Assembly: GCA_020161815.1 (NCBI GenBank) | Contig: JAIUOP010000004.1 | Location: forward strand, 62,001 to 126,000 | From: Actinomycetota bacterium | GTDB taxonomy: Bacteria; Actinomycetota; Actinomycetes; Actinomycetales; Dermatophilaceae | Reading direction: 5' to 3' | Length of the DNA: 64,000 nucleotides | In this document: one piece after another, positions 1 through 11,506 of the stretch | How positions within the stretch are numbered: position 1 is the stretch's first letter | How the letters are laid out: each line of letters begins with the position of its first letter | The notes under the pieces: generated by a model | Seen by the model: the letters and a program-made list of their open reading frames with translations, nothing else | Told to the model about the DNA's origin: nothing | The model's database searches: none | Program-made: the position numbers and the translations under genes

Positions 1-1036
1 AGCCCGCGTGCGCGACCGAGGAGTAGGCCAGCAGCCGCTTCATGTCGGTCTGGGTCACCGACATGACCGCTCCAACGATCATCGTGATCGCGGCGATGAT
101 GCCGACGACGAGCCGCCAGTCCCAGCGCCCGGCCTCGACCGCGACGTAGGTGAAGCGCAGGATCGCGCCGAAGGCCGCCGCCTTGGTCGCCGCCGCCATG
201 AACCCGGTGACCGGCGTCGGGGCGCCCTGGTAGGCGTCCGGGGTCCACGAGTGGAAGGGCACCGCACCGACCTTGAAGAGCAGGCCGATGAGCACGAGGA
301 TCGTGCCGGGCAGGAGCAGGCCGTTCATCATCGAGGAGTGCGTCGTGATGGCGCGGGCGATGAGCTTGAAGTCCGAGGAGCCGGCGAAGCCGTAGAGCAG
401 CGCGGCACCGAAGAGGAAGAACGCCGAGGAGAAGGCCCCGAGGAGGAAGTACTTCAGCGAGGCCTCCTGCGAGAGCAGGCGGCGACGACGGGCCAGGCCG
501 GTGAGGATGTAGAGCGGCAGCGAGAAGACCTCGAGCGCGACGAACATCGTGATCAGGTCGTTGGCGCCGACGAAGATCATCATCCCGAAGATCGCGAAGA
601 GGGCGAGCGGGAAGACCTCGGTCGTCTGGTAGCCCGCCTTCGTGGCCGCGCCCTCCTGGACCGACCCCGGCGCCGAGGCACCCATCGGCGTGAAGGCGTC
701 GGCCGAGGAGCCGCCGAAGCGCTCCGACATCGCGAGCACCCCGAGCAGGCCGAAGAGCAGCAGCGCGCCCTGGAGGAAGATCGTCGGGCCGTCGATCGAC
801 ATCGACTGACCCAGCGTCACGCCCTTGTTCGGGGCGGCCCAGACCCACAGCGCGACCATCGCCGCGAGGAGGGTGACGACAGCGACTCCCAGCTGGACGG
901 CATACCGGCTGGTGCGACCGACGAACGCCTCGACGAGGACGCCGATGAGCGCGCCGAGGGCGACCACGAGCATCGGCGCGATGGCGGCGTAGTCGATCTT
1001 GACGGCCTCGAAGACGGCGGGAACCGCGGCGGACAT
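1..1036 (-). CDS. nuoN: NADH-quinone oxidoreductase subunit N, C-terminus cut by window edge
   Basis: Membrane subunit of complex I, one of the three antiporter-like proton-pumping subunits. About 345 N-terminal residues are present and the frame stays open to the left edge, so only the C-terminal part is missing. Many hydrophobic helices are visible, with the signature KVGAVPFHSWTPDAYQGAP, which carries the conserved lysine and the broken-helix segment of this family, followed by PTPVTGFMAAATKAAAFG. The ATG start shares one base with the nuoM stop (TGATG), implying translational coupling. It is the last gene of the nuo operon. Identity is clear from sequence and gene order. Confidence 0.96.
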   Translation of the reverse strand, partial: MSAAVPAVFEAVKIDYAAIAPMLVVALGALIGVLVEAFVGRTSRYAVQLGVAVVTLLAAMVALWVWAAPNKGVTLGQSMSIDGPTIFLQGALLLFGLLGVLAMSERFGGSSADAFTPMGASAPGSVQEGAATKAGYQTTEVFPLALFAIFGMMIFVGANDLITMFVALEVFSLPLYILTGLARRRRLLSQEASLKYFLLGAFSSAFFLFGAALLYGFAGSSDFKLIARAITTHSSMMNGLLLPGTILVLIGLLFKVGAVPFHSWTPDAYQGAPTPVTGFMAAATKAAAFGAILRFTYVAVEAGRWDWRLVVGIIAAITMIVGAVMSVTQTDMKRLLAYSSVAHAG

Positions 1037-2580
1037 CACTGGGCACTCCCGGTGGCGTTGGTGGCGGCCGGATCGGAGACGCCGACGATCTGGAGCGTCT
1101 GGTCGACCGCCGGGTTGACGAGGTCAAGCACCGGCTTGGGGTAGAAGCCGAGGATGAGGAAGCTGGCGATGATCGGGATGGCCACGGCCTTCTCCCGCCA
1201 CGACAGGTCCGCCGGGGCCTCGCCGTCGACGAACGTCGGCTTGGGACCGGTGAAGATGCGCTGGTACATGAGCAGGATGTAGAGCGCGGCGAGCACCGTG
1301 CCGAGGACGGCGAAGCCGGCGGCCCACGGGTAGGTCTGGAAGGAGCCGACGAGGACGAGGTATTCCGAGACGAAGCTGGACAGGCCCGGCAGCGAGAGCG
1401 AGGCCAGGCCGGCGACGAGGAAGACGCCCGCGAGCACCGGCGTCACGAGGCGCCAGCCGCCGTAGTCGGGGATCCGCTTGCTGCCGCGGCGGGCGATGAG
1501 GAAGCCGGCGAAGAGGAACAGGCCGGCGGTCGCGAAGCCGTGGTTGACCATGTAGAGCGCCGAGCCGGCACCGGCCGTGCTCGTGAGGGCGAAGATGCCG
1601 ATGATGATCAGGCCGAAGTGGCTGATCGAGGTGTAGGCGATCAGGCGCATCATGTCGGTCTGGCCGATGGCGAGCAGCGCGCCGTAGAGCACCGAGATGA
1701 CGGCCAGGACCATGATCATCGGCGTCGCCCAGCGGCTGGCCTCGGGGAACAGGCTCAGGCAGAACCGGATCATCCCGAAGGTGCCGACCTTGTCGAGGAC
1801 GCCGACGAGCAGCACGGCGGTCGCCGGACGAGCCTCGGTCGCGGCATCGGGAAGCCAGGTGTGGACCGGCCACATCGGGGCCTTGATCGCGAAGGCGACG
1901 AAGAAGGCGACGAAGAGCCAGCGCTTGGCCTCGACCGAGCCACCGACGTTGCCGATGAGGTTCTCCATGAGGAAGCCGTCGGAGCCGCCGGGGCCGTGGA
2001 AGTAGAGCGCGATGACGCCGACGAGCATGATCAGCCCGCCGAGGAGGCTGAACAGGATGAACTTCATCGCGGCGTACTGCCGGCGGGCCCCGCCGAACAT
2101 CCCGATGAGGAAGTACACCGGGATGAGCATGGCCTCGAAGAAGACGTAGAAGAGGAAGACATCGGTCGCCGCGAAGACGCCCACCATGAAGGTGAGGAGG
2201 GTGAGCATCAGGGCGAAGTAGGTCTTGGTGCGCTTGGGGTCCGCGCCCGCGCCCTCACCGAGGTCGTTCCAGGCGGCGAGCAGGCAGACCGGCGTGAGGA
2301 CCGCCGCCATCACGATGAGCGAGAGGGCGATGCCGTCGACACCCACGGCATACGAGACACCGAACTGCGGGATCCACGAGTGGACCTCGGTGAGCTGGAA
2401 CTGCGGCCCGGCGGCGTCCCACTGCGCCCACGCCACGAGGGCGAGGACGAGCGTGACGAGCGAGGCACCCAGGGCGATGGGCTTGGCCAGCGCGGCCGAT
2501 GCCGAGGGCAGCAGCGCGATGACCAGGGCGCCGACGAGCGGCACCACCATCATCAGGGTGAGCAAGGGCAAGGAGGTCAT
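1036..2580 (-). CDS. nuoM: NADH-quinone oxidoreductase subunit M
   Basis: Antiporter-like proton-pumping membrane subunit of complex I, 514 aa, a normal length. Visible signatures are FYVFFEAMLIPVYFLIG (the conserved glutamate on helix 5) and AIKAPMWPVHTWLPDAATEA with a lysine in the pumping channel, then VLLVGVLDKVGTFGMIR. The frame is open upstream, but the start at 2580 is chosen because it gives the usual hydrophobic N-terminus and because its ATG overlaps the nuoL TGA by one base. Confidence 0.97.
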   Translation of the reverse strand: MTSLPLLTLMMVVPLVGALVIALLPSASAALAKPIALGASLVTLVLALVAWAQWDAAGPQFQLTEVHSWIPQFGVSYAVGVDGIALSLIVMAAVLTPVCLLAAWNDLGEGAGADPKRTKTYFALMLTLLTFMVGVFAATDVFLFYVFFEAMLIPVYFLIGMFGGARRQYAAMKFILFSLLGGLIMLVGVIALYFHGPGGSDGFLMENLIGNVGGSVEAKRWLFVAFFVAFAIKAPMWPVHTWLPDAATEARPATAVLLVGVLDKVGTFGMIRFCLSLFPEASRWATPMIMVLAVISVLYGALLAIGQTDMMRLIAYTSISHFGLIIIGIFALTSTAGAGSALYMVNHGFATAGLFLFAGFLIARRGSKRIPDYGGWRLVTPVLAGVFLVAGLASLSLPGLSSFVSEYLVLVGSFQTYPWAAGFAVLGTVLAALYILLMYQRIFTGPKPTFVDGEAPADLSWREKAVAIPIIASFLILGFYPKPVLDLVNPAVDQTLQIVGVSDPAATNATGSAQ

Positions 2581-4523
2581 CAGTTCATCACCCACAGGGC
2601 ACCGAGGACGGCGACGACACCGGTGAGCATCGTCAGGGCATAGGAGCGGGCATAACCGTTCTGGAGGCGCCGCAGTCGGGACGAGAAGCCACCGACAGTG
2701 GCGGCCAGGCCCCCAGCGGTGCCGTCGACCCCCTTGCTGTCGGTGAACACCAGCGCCCGGGTCAGGTGGAGGCCGGGCCGCATGAACAGGCCCTCGTTGA
2801 TCGCGTCCTGGTAGAGGTCGGCGCGCGCGGCCTGGGTGAGCAGGTTGCCCTGCGGGGCCCGGACCGGCACCTCCTCCTTGCCGTAGCGCAGCCACGCGTA
2901 TGCCGCACCGCCGGCCACGAGGAGCAGCGTGACTCCCATGAGCGGCCAGTTGGTGTGCTCCTCGTGGGCCTCCCCGCCGAAGACCGGGTGCAGCCACTCG
3001 GAGAAGCCGGCGAAGTGCAGGATCAGGCCCAGGCTGGCCGACCCGACGGCGAGGATCATCATCGGCACGGTCATCGTCAACGGCGACTCGTGCGGATGCT
3101 GGGCGTTCGGGCCCTCCTCGGTCCAGCGGCGCTTGCCGTGGAAGGTCATGAAGAACAGGCGCGACATGTAGAACGCGGTGATGCCGGCACCGATGAGGGT
3201 GATCAAGCCGAGGATCCAGCCCCGGGTGCCCCCGACGGCGAAGGCGCTCTCGATGATCTTGTCCTTGGACCAGAAACCGGCGAAGGGCGGCACCCCGAGG
3301 ATGGCCAGCCAGCCGAGCATGAAGGTGCCCCAGGTGATCTTGAGGAAGGTCGAGAGCCCACCGAAGCGGCGCATGTCGACCTGGTCCTTCATGCCGTGCA
3401 TGACCGAGCCGGCACCGAGGAACATCCCGGCCTTGAAGAAGCCGTGGGTGAGCAGGTGGAAGATCGCGAAGGCGTAGCCGATCGGACCCAGGCCCGCGGC
3501 GAGCATCATGTAGCCGATCTGGCTCATCGTGGAGGCCGCGAGGGCCTTCTTGATGTCGTCCTTGGCGCAGCCGACGATCGCTCCGTAGAGCAGGGTGATC
3601 GCGCCGACGATGGCGACGGCGAGCTGGGCGTTCGGGGCGGCCTCGAAGACCGCGTGCGAGCGGATGATGAGGTAGACACCGGCGGTGACCATCGTCGCGG
3701 CGTGGATGAGCGCCGACACCGGCGTCGGGCCCGCCATCGCGTCACCGAGCCAGGACTGCAACGGGAACTGCGCGGACTTGCCACAGGCGGCGAGCAGCAG
3801 GAGCAGGCCGATGACGGTCGCCGTCGTCGTGGACGCCGAGCCGATGCCCTCGTTGACCGTGGCGAAGTCGACGGCGCCGAAGGCGGCGAACATCGCCATC
3901 ATCGCGCCGAGCAGGCCCAGGTCACCGACGCGGTTGACGAAGAACGCCTTGTTGGCCGCGCTCGCGTACGCCGGGTTGTGGTTCCAGAAGCCGATGAGCA
4001 GGTAGGACGCCAGGCCCACGCCCTCCCAGCCGAGGAAGGTCATGAGGTAGGAGTCGCCGAGGACGAGCACGAGCATCGCCGCGACGAAGAGGTTGAGGTA
4101 GGCGAAGAAGCGCCGCTTGTCGGGGTCGTGCTCCATGTAGCCCAGGGAGTACACGTGGATGAGCGAGCCCACGAACGTGATGAGCAGGACGAAGGAGATC
4201 GACAGCTGGTCCACGAGCAGCCCTGCGGTGAGCTGGTACTGGCCCGCCGGGATGAAGTTCCACAGGTCGAGCTGACCGGCCCGCTCCTCCGCGCCCTTGC
4301 CGAGCATCGAGACGAAGATCGCGGCCCCGACGAGGAAGGACCCCCACGACAGCGCGGTCGCGAGCAGCGGCCCGAAGCTGTCGGTGCGGCGACCGCCGAG
4401 GAGCAGCAGGGCGGCACCCAGCGCCGGGAGGGCGATGAGCAGCCAGGCGTATGCCGTGATGCCGGTGGCGCCGGCCGCTGCGGCCCCGCCCTCGGTCACC
4501 AGCGAGAGAACGTGTGATTGCAC
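2580..4523 (-). CDS. nuoL: NADH-quinone oxidoreductase subunit L
   Basis: Largest antiporter-like subunit of complex I, 647 aa. It shows the motifs [38 protein letters not shown] and [20 protein letters not shown], and a long C-terminal stretch that in this family forms the lateral helix over NuoM and NuoN. A GTG start at 4523 is preferred: AAGGAG lies seven bases upstream, and the residues before it do not resemble NuoL. The gap to nuoK is 11 bases. Its stop overlaps the nuoM start. Confidence 0.96.
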   Translation of the reverse strand: MQSHVLSLVTEGGAAAAGATGITAYAWLLIALPALGAALLLLGGRRTDSFGPLLATALSWGSFLVGAAIFVSMLGKGAEERAGQLDLWNFIPAGQYQLTAGLLVDQLSISFVLLITFVGSLIHVYSLGYMEHDPDKRRFFAYLNLFVAAMLVLVLGDSYLMTFLGWEGVGLASYLLIGFWNHNPAYASAANKAFFVNRVGDLGLLGAMMAMFAAFGAVDFATVNEGIGSASTTTATVIGLLLLLAACGKSAQFPLQSWLGDAMAGPTPVSALIHAATMVTAGVYLIIRSHAVFEAAPNAQLAVAIVGAITLLYGAIVGCAKDDIKKALAASTMSQIGYMMLAAGLGPIGYAFAIFHLLTHGFFKAGMFLGAGSVMHGMKDQVDMRRFGGLSTFLKITWGTFMLGWLAILGVPPFAGFWSKDKIIESAFAVGGTRGWILGLITLIGAGITAFYMSRLFFMTFHGKRRWTEEGPNAQHPHESPLTMTVPMMILAVGSASLGLILHFAGFSEWLHPVFGGEAHEEHTNWPLMGVTLLLVAGGAAYAWLRYGKEEVPVRAPQGNLLTQAARADLYQDAINEGLFMRPGLHLTRALVFTDSKGVDGTAGGLAATVGGFSSRLRRLQNGYARSYALTMLTGVVAVLGALWVMN

Positions 4524-4534
4524 GCCGTGACTCC

Positions 4535-4834
4535 TTACAGCTTCAGCAGGTTGGCGTCGTCGACCGAGGCCGACCGGCGGGCGCGGAAGATCGTCATGAT
4601 GATCGCCAGGCCGACGACGACCTCGGCGGCGGCGACGGCCATGACGAACAGGGCGATGACCTGCCCGTCGAGGGTGCCGTGCATCCGCGCGAAGGTGACG
4701 AAGGTGAGGTTGGCGGCGTTGAGCATCAGCTCGACCCCCATGAACACGACGATCGCGTTGCGGCGGGTGAGCACGGCCGCTCCCCCGAGGCAGAACAGGA
4801 TGGCCGCGAGGTAGACGTAGTTGACCAGGCTCAT
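4535..4834 (-). CDS. nuoK: NADH-quinone oxidoreductase subunit K
   Basis: Small membrane subunit of complex I, 99 aa with three transmembrane helices, the standard size. The conserved glutamate of helix 2 is in [16 protein letters not shown] and a second is in [11 protein letters not shown]. These residues take part in the proton path next to the quinone site. The start ATG overlaps the nuoJ stop by four bases (ATGA). It sits in the canonical J-K-L order. Confidence 0.97.
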   Translation of the reverse strand: MSLVNYVYLAAILFCLGGAAVLTRRNAIVVFMGVELMLNAANLTFVTFARMHGTLDGQVIALFVMAVAAAEVVVGLAIIMTIFRARRSASVDDANLLKL

Positions 4835-5601
4835 CGCTGGCTCCCCTCCTCGATGTCGCGCTCGATCGCTTCGGTGCCCTCGATGAAGGCGTCGGGGGTG
4901 CGGACCTGCTCACGCGCGGTGAGGACCCGCGAGACCGACAAGGGCGTCGGCGCGCCGTCCGGCAGCAGGGCCGGGGTGTCGACCGCGTTGTGGCGGGCGT
5001 AGACACCCGGCACGGGAAGGCCGGAGACGTGCTCGCCGCGCGCCAGGCGCTTCTTGCTCCACTCCTTCTGGTTCGGACCCTTGCCCAGGCGCTCGCGGTG
5101 GGCGAGGACCATCGCACCCATGGCGGCGACGATGAGCAGGGCCGCGATCACCTCGAAGACCCAGACGTAGCGGCCGAAGACCAGGTGGGCGATCCCCGAG
5201 ACGTTCCCGGTCTGGGCGTTGACGTCGGCCAGCCCCACGCTCGCGGGGTAGACCACCGACCCGATCGTCGCGGTGAGGAGGGCGCCCAGTCCCAGGACGA
5301 GGACCGTGGTGGCCAGTCGCTGACCCTTGAGCGTCTCGACGAAGCTGTCCGCCGAGTCGACCCCGACGAGCATGAGCACGAAGAGGAAGAGCATCATGAC
5401 GGCGCCGGTGTAGACGAAGATCTGGATCACGCCGAGGAACGGGGCGTCCTGGCGGATGTAGAAGATGCCGAGGATGATCATCGTCATCGCCATGCCGAGC
5501 GCGGCATGGACGGCCTTGCGCGCGAAGATCAGGCCCAGCCCTCCCGCGACCGCCAGCGGCGCCAGGATCCAGAAGAGCACGGCCTCGCCGCTGCTGGTCA
5601 T
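4831..5601 (-). CDS. nuoJ: NADH-quinone oxidoreductase subunit J
   Basis: Membrane subunit of complex I, 256 aa. The first ~170 residues contain five hydrophobic helices, including [20 protein letters not shown], the typical NuoJ helix 3 motif. The last ~90 residues are a charged tail ([22 protein letters not shown] and on) that is common in actinobacterial NuoJ and would be cytoplasmic. The ATG start overlaps the nuoI stop by four bases. Confidence 0.96.
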   Translation of the reverse strand: MTSSGEAVLFWILAPLAVAGGLGLIFARKAVHAALGMAMTMIILGIFYIRQDAPFLGVIQIFVYTGAVMMLFLFVLMLVGVDSADSFVETLKGQRLATTVLVLGLGALLTATIGSVVYPASVGLADVNAQTGNVSGIAHLVFGRYVWVFEVIAALLIVAAMGAMVLAHRERLGKGPNQKEWSKKRLARGEHVSGLPVPGVYARHNAVDTPALLPDGAPTPLSVSRVLTAREQVRTPDAFIEGTEAIERDIEEGSQR

Positions 5602-6296
5602 CGGTCCACTCCTTGTCCGTGGCGGATGCCGTCCTCGCGCTTGGCGATCCGATGCGGTCCGGCGGGCGCGCCGGCGGCGGCCGGGTCGTCCACGCCGTGC
5701 TCGTCCACCCAGGCCTGCTGGGCCGGCGTGGCCTGGCTGACCTTGCCGAGGAAGTAGTCGCGCTCCTCCATGCCGTCGGCCATCGGGTGCGGCGGCTGCA
5801 CCATCCCGGCCTGGAGCGGCGCGAGGAGCTGGTCCTTGGTGAAGATCAGGCCGGCGCGGCTGTGGTCGGCCAGTTCGTACTCGTTGGTCATCGTCAGCGC
5901 CCGCGTCGGGCAGGCCTCGATGCACAGGCCGCAGAAGATGCAGCGCAGGTAGTTGATCTGGTAGACGCGGCCGTAGCGCTCGCCGGGGCTGTAGCGCTCG
6001 CCGGTCTGGTCGTTGTTGGAGGCGCCCTCGACGAGGATCGCGTCGGCCGGGCAGGCCCACGCGCACAGCTCGCAGCCGACGCACTTCTCCAGGCCGTCGG
6101 GGTGACGGTTGAGCTGGTGCCGGCCGTGGAAGCGCGGCTGGGCCGGACGCTTCTCCTCGGGGTACTGCACCGTCGCGACCTTGCGGAACATGGTTGCGAA
6201 GGTGACGCCGAAGCCGGCGATGGGCGCGAAGAGGTCGCTGAAGACGCCGCCCTTGGGCGCGCCGGACGACTTCTGGGTGGGGGTCGGGTCAGCCAC
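5598..6296 (-). CDS. nuoI: NADH-quinone oxidoreductase subunit I (two 4Fe-4S clusters)
   Basis: Hydrophilic ferredoxin-like subunit of complex I, 232 aa, that passes electrons through clusters N6a and N6b toward NuoB. Both cluster motifs are visible: [16 protein letters not shown] near residue 75 and [16 protein letters not shown] near residue 120. The tail after ~180 is unconserved. The start is a GTG at 6296 that overlaps the end of nuoH by eight bases (GTGGCTGA). Confidence 0.96.
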   Translation of the reverse strand: MADPTPTQKSSGAPKGGVFSDLFAPIAGFGVTFATMFRKVATVQYPEEKRPAQPRFHGRHQLNRHPDGLEKCVGCELCAWACPADAILVEGASNNDQTGERYSPGERYGRVYQINYLRCIFCGLCIEACPTRALTMTNEYELADHSRAGLIFTKDQLLAPLQAGMVQPPHPMADGMEERDYFLGKVSQATPAQQAWVDEHGVDDPAAAGAPAGPHRIAKREDGIRHGQGVDR

Positions 6297-7677
6297 GGAC
6301 CGTCTCCTTGCTCGTGAGCGTCGCGGACTCGAGGGCGGGGGCCCCGAGGACGGGCTCGGTCAGGGTCTGGCCGGGCAGCGGCGGCACCGGGTGACCTCCG
6401 GCGAACGGGTCGACCACGGACGGTGGCGGCTGGGCTGCGAGAGCCGCGGCGGTCGCCGCCCGGCGGTCCCACCACCAGCCGGCGACGAGCGCCGCGACGG
6501 CCACCACGCCGACGAGGGCGAGGGAGGCCACCGGGAAGATGCGTCCGCCGATCGTCACGCCACCCTCACCGAACCAGCCGTTCTGGGCGGCCCGGAAGAA
6601 GGAGACGAGCATGACCCAGACGAGGGTGACCGGGATGAGGAACTTCCAGCCGAACTTCATGAACTGGTCGTAGCGGACACGCGGCAGCGAGCCACGGAGC
6701 CAGACGAAGAGGTACATGAACAGCCAGAGCTTGAGGGTGAACCAGAGCAGGCCCCACCAGCCACCGTCCAAGCCGAGCGCAGCGAACCCGGGAGGCGCCA
6801 GCGGCCCACCGAGGAACATCGTCGTGGCGAGCGCGGCGACGGTGAACATGTTGATGTACTCCCCGAGGAAGAACATTGCGAAGCGCATCGAGGAGTATTC
6901 GGTGAAGTAGCCACCGACGATCTCGCCCTCACCCTCGGCGAGGTCGAACGGGAGGCGGTTGGTCTCGCCGACCATGGTGATGACGTAGACGAAGAAGCTG
7001 AAGAACAGCGGCAGCGCGAACCACCAGTCCCGCTGCGCCCCGACGATCTGCGAGGTCGACATCGACCCGGCGTAGAGGAAGACCGCGACGAGCGAGAGGC
7101 CCATGGCGATCTCGTAGGAGATCATCTGGGCGGTGGCGCGCAGGCCACCGAGGAGCGGGTAGGTCGAGCCCGAGCTCCACCCCGCCAGGACGATGCCATA
7201 GATGCCGACACCGGCGACGGCGAGCACGAGGAGCACCGAGATCGGGGTGTCGGTCAGCTGCAGCGGGGTGCGGTGCCCGAAGAGGGTGACCTCCCCGCCC
7301 ATCGGCATGATCGAGAAGGAGATGAAGGCCATCGTCGCCGTGATGAGCGGGGCGAGGGTGAAGACGAAGGCGTCGGCGTTCTTGGGCCGGACGTCCTCCT
7401 TGAACATCGACTTCATGCCGTCGGCGAGGGTCTGGAGCAGGCCGAAGGGGCCGTTGCGGTTGGGGCCGGGGCGCTGCTGCATCCGGCCGATGACGCGCCG
7501 CTCGAACCAGATGACGAGCAGGGTCGAGAGCAGGAGGTAGACGAAGATGCCGAGCGCCTTGACCAGCGAGAGCCACAGCGGCGTGTCGCTGAAGTCGGCG
7601 AGCGGGTTGTCCTTGGACTCGAAGACGACAGCAGGTATGCCGTGTGCCCAGGTTGCGAGAGCCGTCGCGGTCGTCAT
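6289..7677 (-). CDS. nuoH: NADH-quinone oxidoreductase subunit H
   Basis: Membrane subunit at the quinone site of complex I, 462 aa. The family signature [19 protein letters not shown] followed by [17 protein letters not shown] is near residues 55-90, and the glutamate-rich loop [19 protein letters not shown] is near 245. It is about 100 residues longer than E. coli NuoH because of a low-complexity C-terminal tail. The Gly-Ile at residues 13-14 is encoded by GGCATA, a rare Ile codon inside the enriched heptamer. The start ATG overlaps the nuoG stop by four bases. Confidence 0.96.
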   Translation of the reverse strand: MTTATALATWAHGIPAVVFESKDNPLADFSDTPLWLSLVKALGIFVYLLLSTLLVIWFERRVIGRMQQRPGPNRNGPFGLLQTLADGMKSMFKEDVRPKNADAFVFTLAPLITATMAFISFSIMPMGGEVTLFGHRTPLQLTDTPISVLLVLAVAGVGIYGIVLAGWSSGSTYPLLGGLRATAQMISYEIAMGLSLVAVFLYAGSMSTSQIVGAQRDWWFALPLFFSFFVYVITMVGETNRLPFDLAEGEGEIVGGYFTEYSSMRFAMFFLGEYINMFTVAALATTMFLGGPLAPPGFAALGLDGGWWGLLWFTLKLWLFMYLFVWLRGSLPRVRYDQFMKFGWKFLIPVTLVWVMLVSFFRAAQNGWFGEGGVTIGGRIFPVASLALVGVVAVAALVAGWWWDRRAATAAALAAQPPPSVVDPFAGGHPVPPLPGQTLTEPVLGAPALESATLTSKETVRG

Positions 7678-10181
7678 GACTGGCCACCCTTCGTGATGCT
7701 CACGTGGTCCCCACCCGGGAGGGCGAGGGCGCCGCGCAGGTCGCAGCCCTGCGAGTTGGTCGGGAGGAAGACCACCCGGTCGGCCATCTCGGTGACGGCG
7801 ACCGGGGCGTTGACCGTGGTGCCGTCGGCGAGGGCGATGTCGATCCGCTCCCCGTCGGCGAGGCCGAGGTCGGAGGCCGTGGCAGCCGAGATGCGGGCGG
7901 TCACCGCCGGAGCGGTGCCGGCGAGGAAGGGCTCGCCGTCCTGGAGGCTGCCGCGGTCGAGCAGGTGGCGCCAGGTGGCCAGCGCGAGCTGGCCGGGCTC
8001 GACGCCACGGACCTCGGCGGCAGGCGCCTGCGGGGCGCTCGCGCGCGCACCGCCCCACGGGCCGATCGCCTCCATCTCGCTGCGCACCTCGGCGACCGTG
8101 CGGGCCCCGAACCACTCGCCCATGGCGTCGGCGAGCATGTCGAGGACGCGGTAGTCGCTGACCGCGCTCGTGGGCGTGGCCGCCTCGAAGGAGCGGACCC
8201 GCCCCTCCCAGTTGACGAAGGTGCCGGCCTTCTCGGCGTGGAGCGCCACCGGCAGCACGACGTCGGCGTGGGCGGTGACCGCCGAGGGACGGATCTCGAG
8301 GGAGACGACGAAGGGCGCGTCGAGGACGGCACCGGCGTCGGCCACGCCAAGGTCGGCCGGGTCGACGCCACCGACCACGAGGGCGTCGACGCTGCCCTCG
8401 CGCAGGCCGGCGAGGATGCCGGCGGTGTCGAGACCGGGAGCCTCGGGGAGGGCGGCGATGCCCCAAGTGGAGGCGAGCTCGGCCCGCGCAGCGGCATCGG
8501 CGACCGGGCGTCCACCGGGCAGCAGGCCGGGGAGGGCTCCGGCCTCGAGCGCGCCACGCTCACCGGCCCGACGGGGCACCCACGCGAGGCGGGCACCGGT
8601 GTCGGTGGCGAGCTGGGCCGCGGCCGAGAGGGCACCCGGGACGGCGGCAAGGCGCTCCCCGACGAGGACGATCGCGCCTTCGCCGCGCAGGGCCGCAGCC
8701 GCGTCGGAGATGACCTCGGAGTCACCGGCGCCGGCGGCGAGGGCCGCGAGGACCTCGGGCTCGGTGCCGGGGGCGGCGGCGATGAGCCGGCCACCCACCT
8801 TGGTCAGGCCGCGGGTCGCGAGCGGCGCCACGGCATACACAGCGGTCTTGGCCTTGCGGAAGGCCTTGCGCAGACGGAGGAAGAGGATCGGGCTCTCGTC
8901 CTCGGGCTCGAGGCCGACGAGCACGACGGCCTTGGCCCGCTCGAGGTCGGCGTAGGTGACCGCGCCACCCTCGGGTCCGGTCGCGACGACCGAGGCGGCA
9001 AGGAAGTCGGCCTCCTCGGCGGAGTGGGCGCGCGCACGGAAGTCGACGCTGTTGGTGCCGAGGACGGCACGGGCGAACTTGGCGTAGGCGTAGGCGTCCT
9101 CGACCGTGACCCGACCGCCGGTGAGGACGGCCGGCGCCGAGGCGGCCCGCAGGCCGGCCGCGGCCGCCTCGAGGGCCTCGGGCCAGGAGGTGACGACGAG
9201 CTCGCCGTCGCGGCGGACCATCGGGAACTGGAGGCGGTCACCGGTGGAGCCGTAGGCGAAGGCCCAGCGGCCCTTGTCGCAGTTCCACTCCTCGTTGACC
9301 GCGGGGTCGTTGATCGCCATCCGCCGCAGGACGGTGCCGCGGCGGTGGTCGGTGCGGATCGCGCAGCCGCTCGCGCAGTGCTCGCAGGCACTCGGCGTCG
9401 ACACCAGGTCGAAGGGGCGGCTGCGGAAGCGGTAGGCCGAGCCGGTGAGCGCACCGACCGGGCAGATCTGGACGGTGTTGCCCGAGAAGTACGACTCGAA
9501 CGGGTGCTCCTCGTAGATGCCGACCTGCTGGAGGGCACCCCGCTCGACGAGCGCGATGAACGGGTCGCCGGCGACCTGGTCGGAGAAGCGGGTGCATCGC
9601 GCGCACAGGACGCAGCGCTCGCGGTCGAGGAGGACCTGGCTGGAGATGTTGATCGGCTTGGGGTAGGTCCGCTTGACGTCCTCGAATCGCGAGGTCGGGC
9701 GGCCGTTGCTCATCGCCTGGTTCTGCAGGGGGCACTCGCCACCCTTGTCGCAGACCGGGCAGTCCAGCGGGTGGTTGATGAGCAGCAGCTCCATCACCCC
9801 GTGCTGGGCCTTGTCGATGGCCTCGGAGGTGTACTGCGTCTTGACGACCATGCCGGGGGCGACGGTCATCGTGCAGGAGGCCTGCGGCTTCATCCGGCCG
9901 GGAGGGCCCTGCATCTGGCGCGCCTCGCCGGGCTTGCCGTCGGGTCCGGGCGGGCCGGGCATCCAGACCTCGACGAGGCACTGGCGGCAGGCGCCGACCG
10001 GGTCCAGACCGGGGTGGTCGCAGAAGCGCGGGATCTCGATGCCCGCGGTCTCCGCCGCCCGGATGATGAGGGTGCCCTTGGGGACCGAGACCTCGACGTC
10101 GTCGATGGTGCAGGTCACCAGGTCGGCCGCCGGAGGGGCGGCCGGAGCGGCCGGGGCGGTCTTCTCGGGAGTCGTCGTCAT
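7674..10181 (-). CDS. nuoG: NADH-quinone oxidoreductase subunit G
   Basis: Largest hydrophilic subunit of complex I, 835 aa, carrying several Fe-S clusters between NuoF/E and NuoI. In order: a 2Fe-2S domain with [15 protein letters not shown] (residues ~50-65), a His-Cys3 4Fe-4S motif and [15 protein letters not shown] (~135-150), the 4Fe-4S region CVLCARC with [12 protein letters not shown] (~190-245), a further cluster at CEHCASGC (~265), and a molybdopterin-oxidoreductase-like fold in the C-terminal two thirds that has lost catalytic function in the family. The start follows the nuoF stop with an ATGA overlap. Confidence 0.96.
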   Translation of the reverse strand: MTTTPEKTAPAAPAAPPAADLVTCTIDDVEVSVPKGTLIIRAAETAGIEIPRFCDHPGLDPVGACRQCLVEVWMPGPPGPDGKPGEARQMQGPPGRMKPQASCTMTVAPGMVVKTQYTSEAIDKAQHGVMELLLINHPLDCPVCDKGGECPLQNQAMSNGRPTSRFEDVKRTYPKPINISSQVLLDRERCVLCARCTRFSDQVAGDPFIALVERGALQQVGIYEEHPFESYFSGNTVQICPVGALTGSAYRFRSRPFDLVSTPSACEHCASGCAIRTDHRRGTVLRRMAINDPAVNEEWNCDKGRWAFAYGSTGDRLQFPMVRRDGELVVTSWPEALEAAAAGLRAASAPAVLTGGRVTVEDAYAYAKFARAVLGTNSVDFRARAHSAEEADFLAASVVATGPEGGAVTYADLERAKAVVLVGLEPEDESPILFLRLRKAFRKAKTAVYAVAPLATRGLTKVGGRLIAAAPGTEPEVLAALAAGAGDSEVISDAAAALRGEGAIVLVGERLAAVPGALSAAAQLATDTGARLAWVPRRAGERGALEAGALPGLLPGGRPVADAAARAELASTWGIAALPEAPGLDTAGILAGLREGSVDALVVGGVDPADLGVADAGAVLDAPFVVSLEIRPSAVTAHADVVLPVALHAEKAGTFVNWEGRVRSFEAATPTSAVSDYRVLDMLADAMGEWFGARTVAEVRSEMEAIGPWGGARASAPQAPAAEVRGVEPGQLALATWRHLLDRGSLQDGEPFLAGTAPAVTARISAATASDLGLADGERIDIALADGTTVNAPVAVTEMADRVVFLPTNSQGCDLRGALALPGGDHVSITKGGQS

Positions 10182-11506
10182 GCCGACACGGTCTCCTTGC
10201 TGGTGTCGCTGGCCGGGAAGAGCATCGCCTCGCGCGGGTCGAACGGGCAGCCCCCGTGCTCCAGGTGCGCGAGGTACTCGTCACGGAAGTACTGGATCGA
10301 GCTCGTGATCGGGCTGGTGGCGCCGTCACCGAGGGCGCAGAAGCTGCGCCCGAGGATGTTGTCGCAGATGTCGAGGAGCTTCTCGAGGTCCTCCTCGCTG
10401 CCCTGCCCGTGCTCGAGCCGGCCGAGGATCTGCTTGAGCCACCAGGTGCCCTCTCGGCACGGGGTGCACTTGCCGCAGGACTCGTGCTTGTAGAAGTCGG
10501 TCCACCGGTCGACGGCGCGCACGACGCAGACGCTGGTGTCGAAGACCTGGAGCGCGCGCGTGCCGAGCATCGAGCCGGCCTTGCCGACCGAGTCGAAGTC
10601 GAGCGGGACGTCGAGGTGCTCCTCGGTGAACAGCGGCGTCGAGGAGCCACCGGGGGTCCAGAACTTGATCGGGCGATCGGGGTGGCGCATGCCACCGGCC
10701 ATCTCGATCAGCTCACGCATCGTGATGCCGAGCGGGGCTTCGTACTGGCCCGGCTTCTTCACGTGGCCGGAGAGGCTGAAGATGCCGAAGCCGGACGAGC
10801 CCTGCGGCCCCATGCTCTTGAACCAGTCGCTGCCTCCGAGGACGATCGGCGGGACCGAGGCGATCGACTCGACGTTGTTGACGACGGTCGGGCGGGCGTA
10901 GAGGCCGGCGACGGCCGGGAACGGCGGCTTGGAGCGCGGTTGACCGCGGCGACCCTCAAGTGAGTCGAGGAGAGCCGTTTCTTCGCCGCAGATGTAGGCA
11001 CCGGCGCCGGCGTGCACGGTGACGTCGAGGTCGAAGCCCGAGCCGTGGATGTCCTTGCCGAGGTGACCCGCGGCATACGCCTCCTCGACGGCGCGGAGCA
11101 GCCGGCGGTAGACGTGGACGACCTCACCGCGCAGGTAGATGAAGGCGTGGTTGCAGCCGATGGCGTAGGAGGTGATCGCCACGCCCTCGATGAGGAACTG
11201 GGGTGCAGCCATCATGAGCGGGATGTCCTTGCAGGTGCCCGGCTCGGACTCGTCAGCGTTGACGACGAGGTAGCGGGGGCCGCCGTCCGGAGGCGGCAGG
11301 AAGCTCCACTTCAGGCCGGTGGGGAAGCCGGCGCCGCCACGACCGCGCAGGCCGGAGTCCTTGGTCATCGCGACGAGGTCGCCGGGAGCCATGGACAGGG
11401 CCTTGTCGAGGGCCTTCCAGCCGTCGTGCTTGACGTAGGTCTCGAGGGTCCAGGAGCGCGGGTCGTCCCAGAACTTCGTGAGGATCGGCGTCAGGTGGGT
11501 GCTCAT
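10178..11506 (-). CDS. nuoF: NADH-quinone oxidoreductase subunit F (NADH- and FMN-binding)
   Basis: Electron entry point of complex I, 442 aa: oxidises NADH through FMN and hands electrons to cluster N3. The glycine-rich FMN/NADH site is [18 protein letters not shown] (~residues 50-70), and the 4Fe-4S motif is [12 protein letters not shown] (~350) with a further Cys near 395 ([10 protein letters not shown]). The length is typical. It overlaps nuoE by four bases (ATGA) and nuoG by four. Confidence 0.97.
   Translation of the reverse strand: MSTHLTPILTKFWDDPRSWTLETYVKHDGWKALDKALSMAPGDLVAMTKDSGLRGRGGAGFPTGLKWSFLPPPDGGPRYLVVNADESEPGTCKDIPLMMAAPQFLIEGVAITSYAIGCNHAFIYLRGEVVHVYRRLLRAVEEAYAAGHLGKDIHGSGFDLDVTVHAGAGAYICGEETALLDSLEGRRGQPRSKPPFPAVAGLYARPTVVNNVESIASVPPIVLGGSDWFKSMGPQGSSGFGIFSLSGHVKKPGQYEAPLGITMRELIEMAGGMRHPDRPIKFWTPGGSSTPLFTEEHLDVPLDFDSVGKAGSMLGTRALQVFDTSVCVVRAVDRWTDFYKHESCGKCTPCREGTWWLKQILGRLEHGQGSEEDLEKLLDICDNILGRSFCALGDGATSPITSSIQYFRDEYLAHLEHGGCPFDPREAMLFPASDTSKETVSA

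Noticed and set aside
2766..10493. Long plus-strand open frames opposite nuoL and nuoG (for example 2766-4517 and 7704-10493)
   Set aside because: They are antisense shadows of GC-rich genes: rich in Arg, Gly, Glu and Asp, with no family resemblance, while the opposite strand encodes clear complex I subunits.
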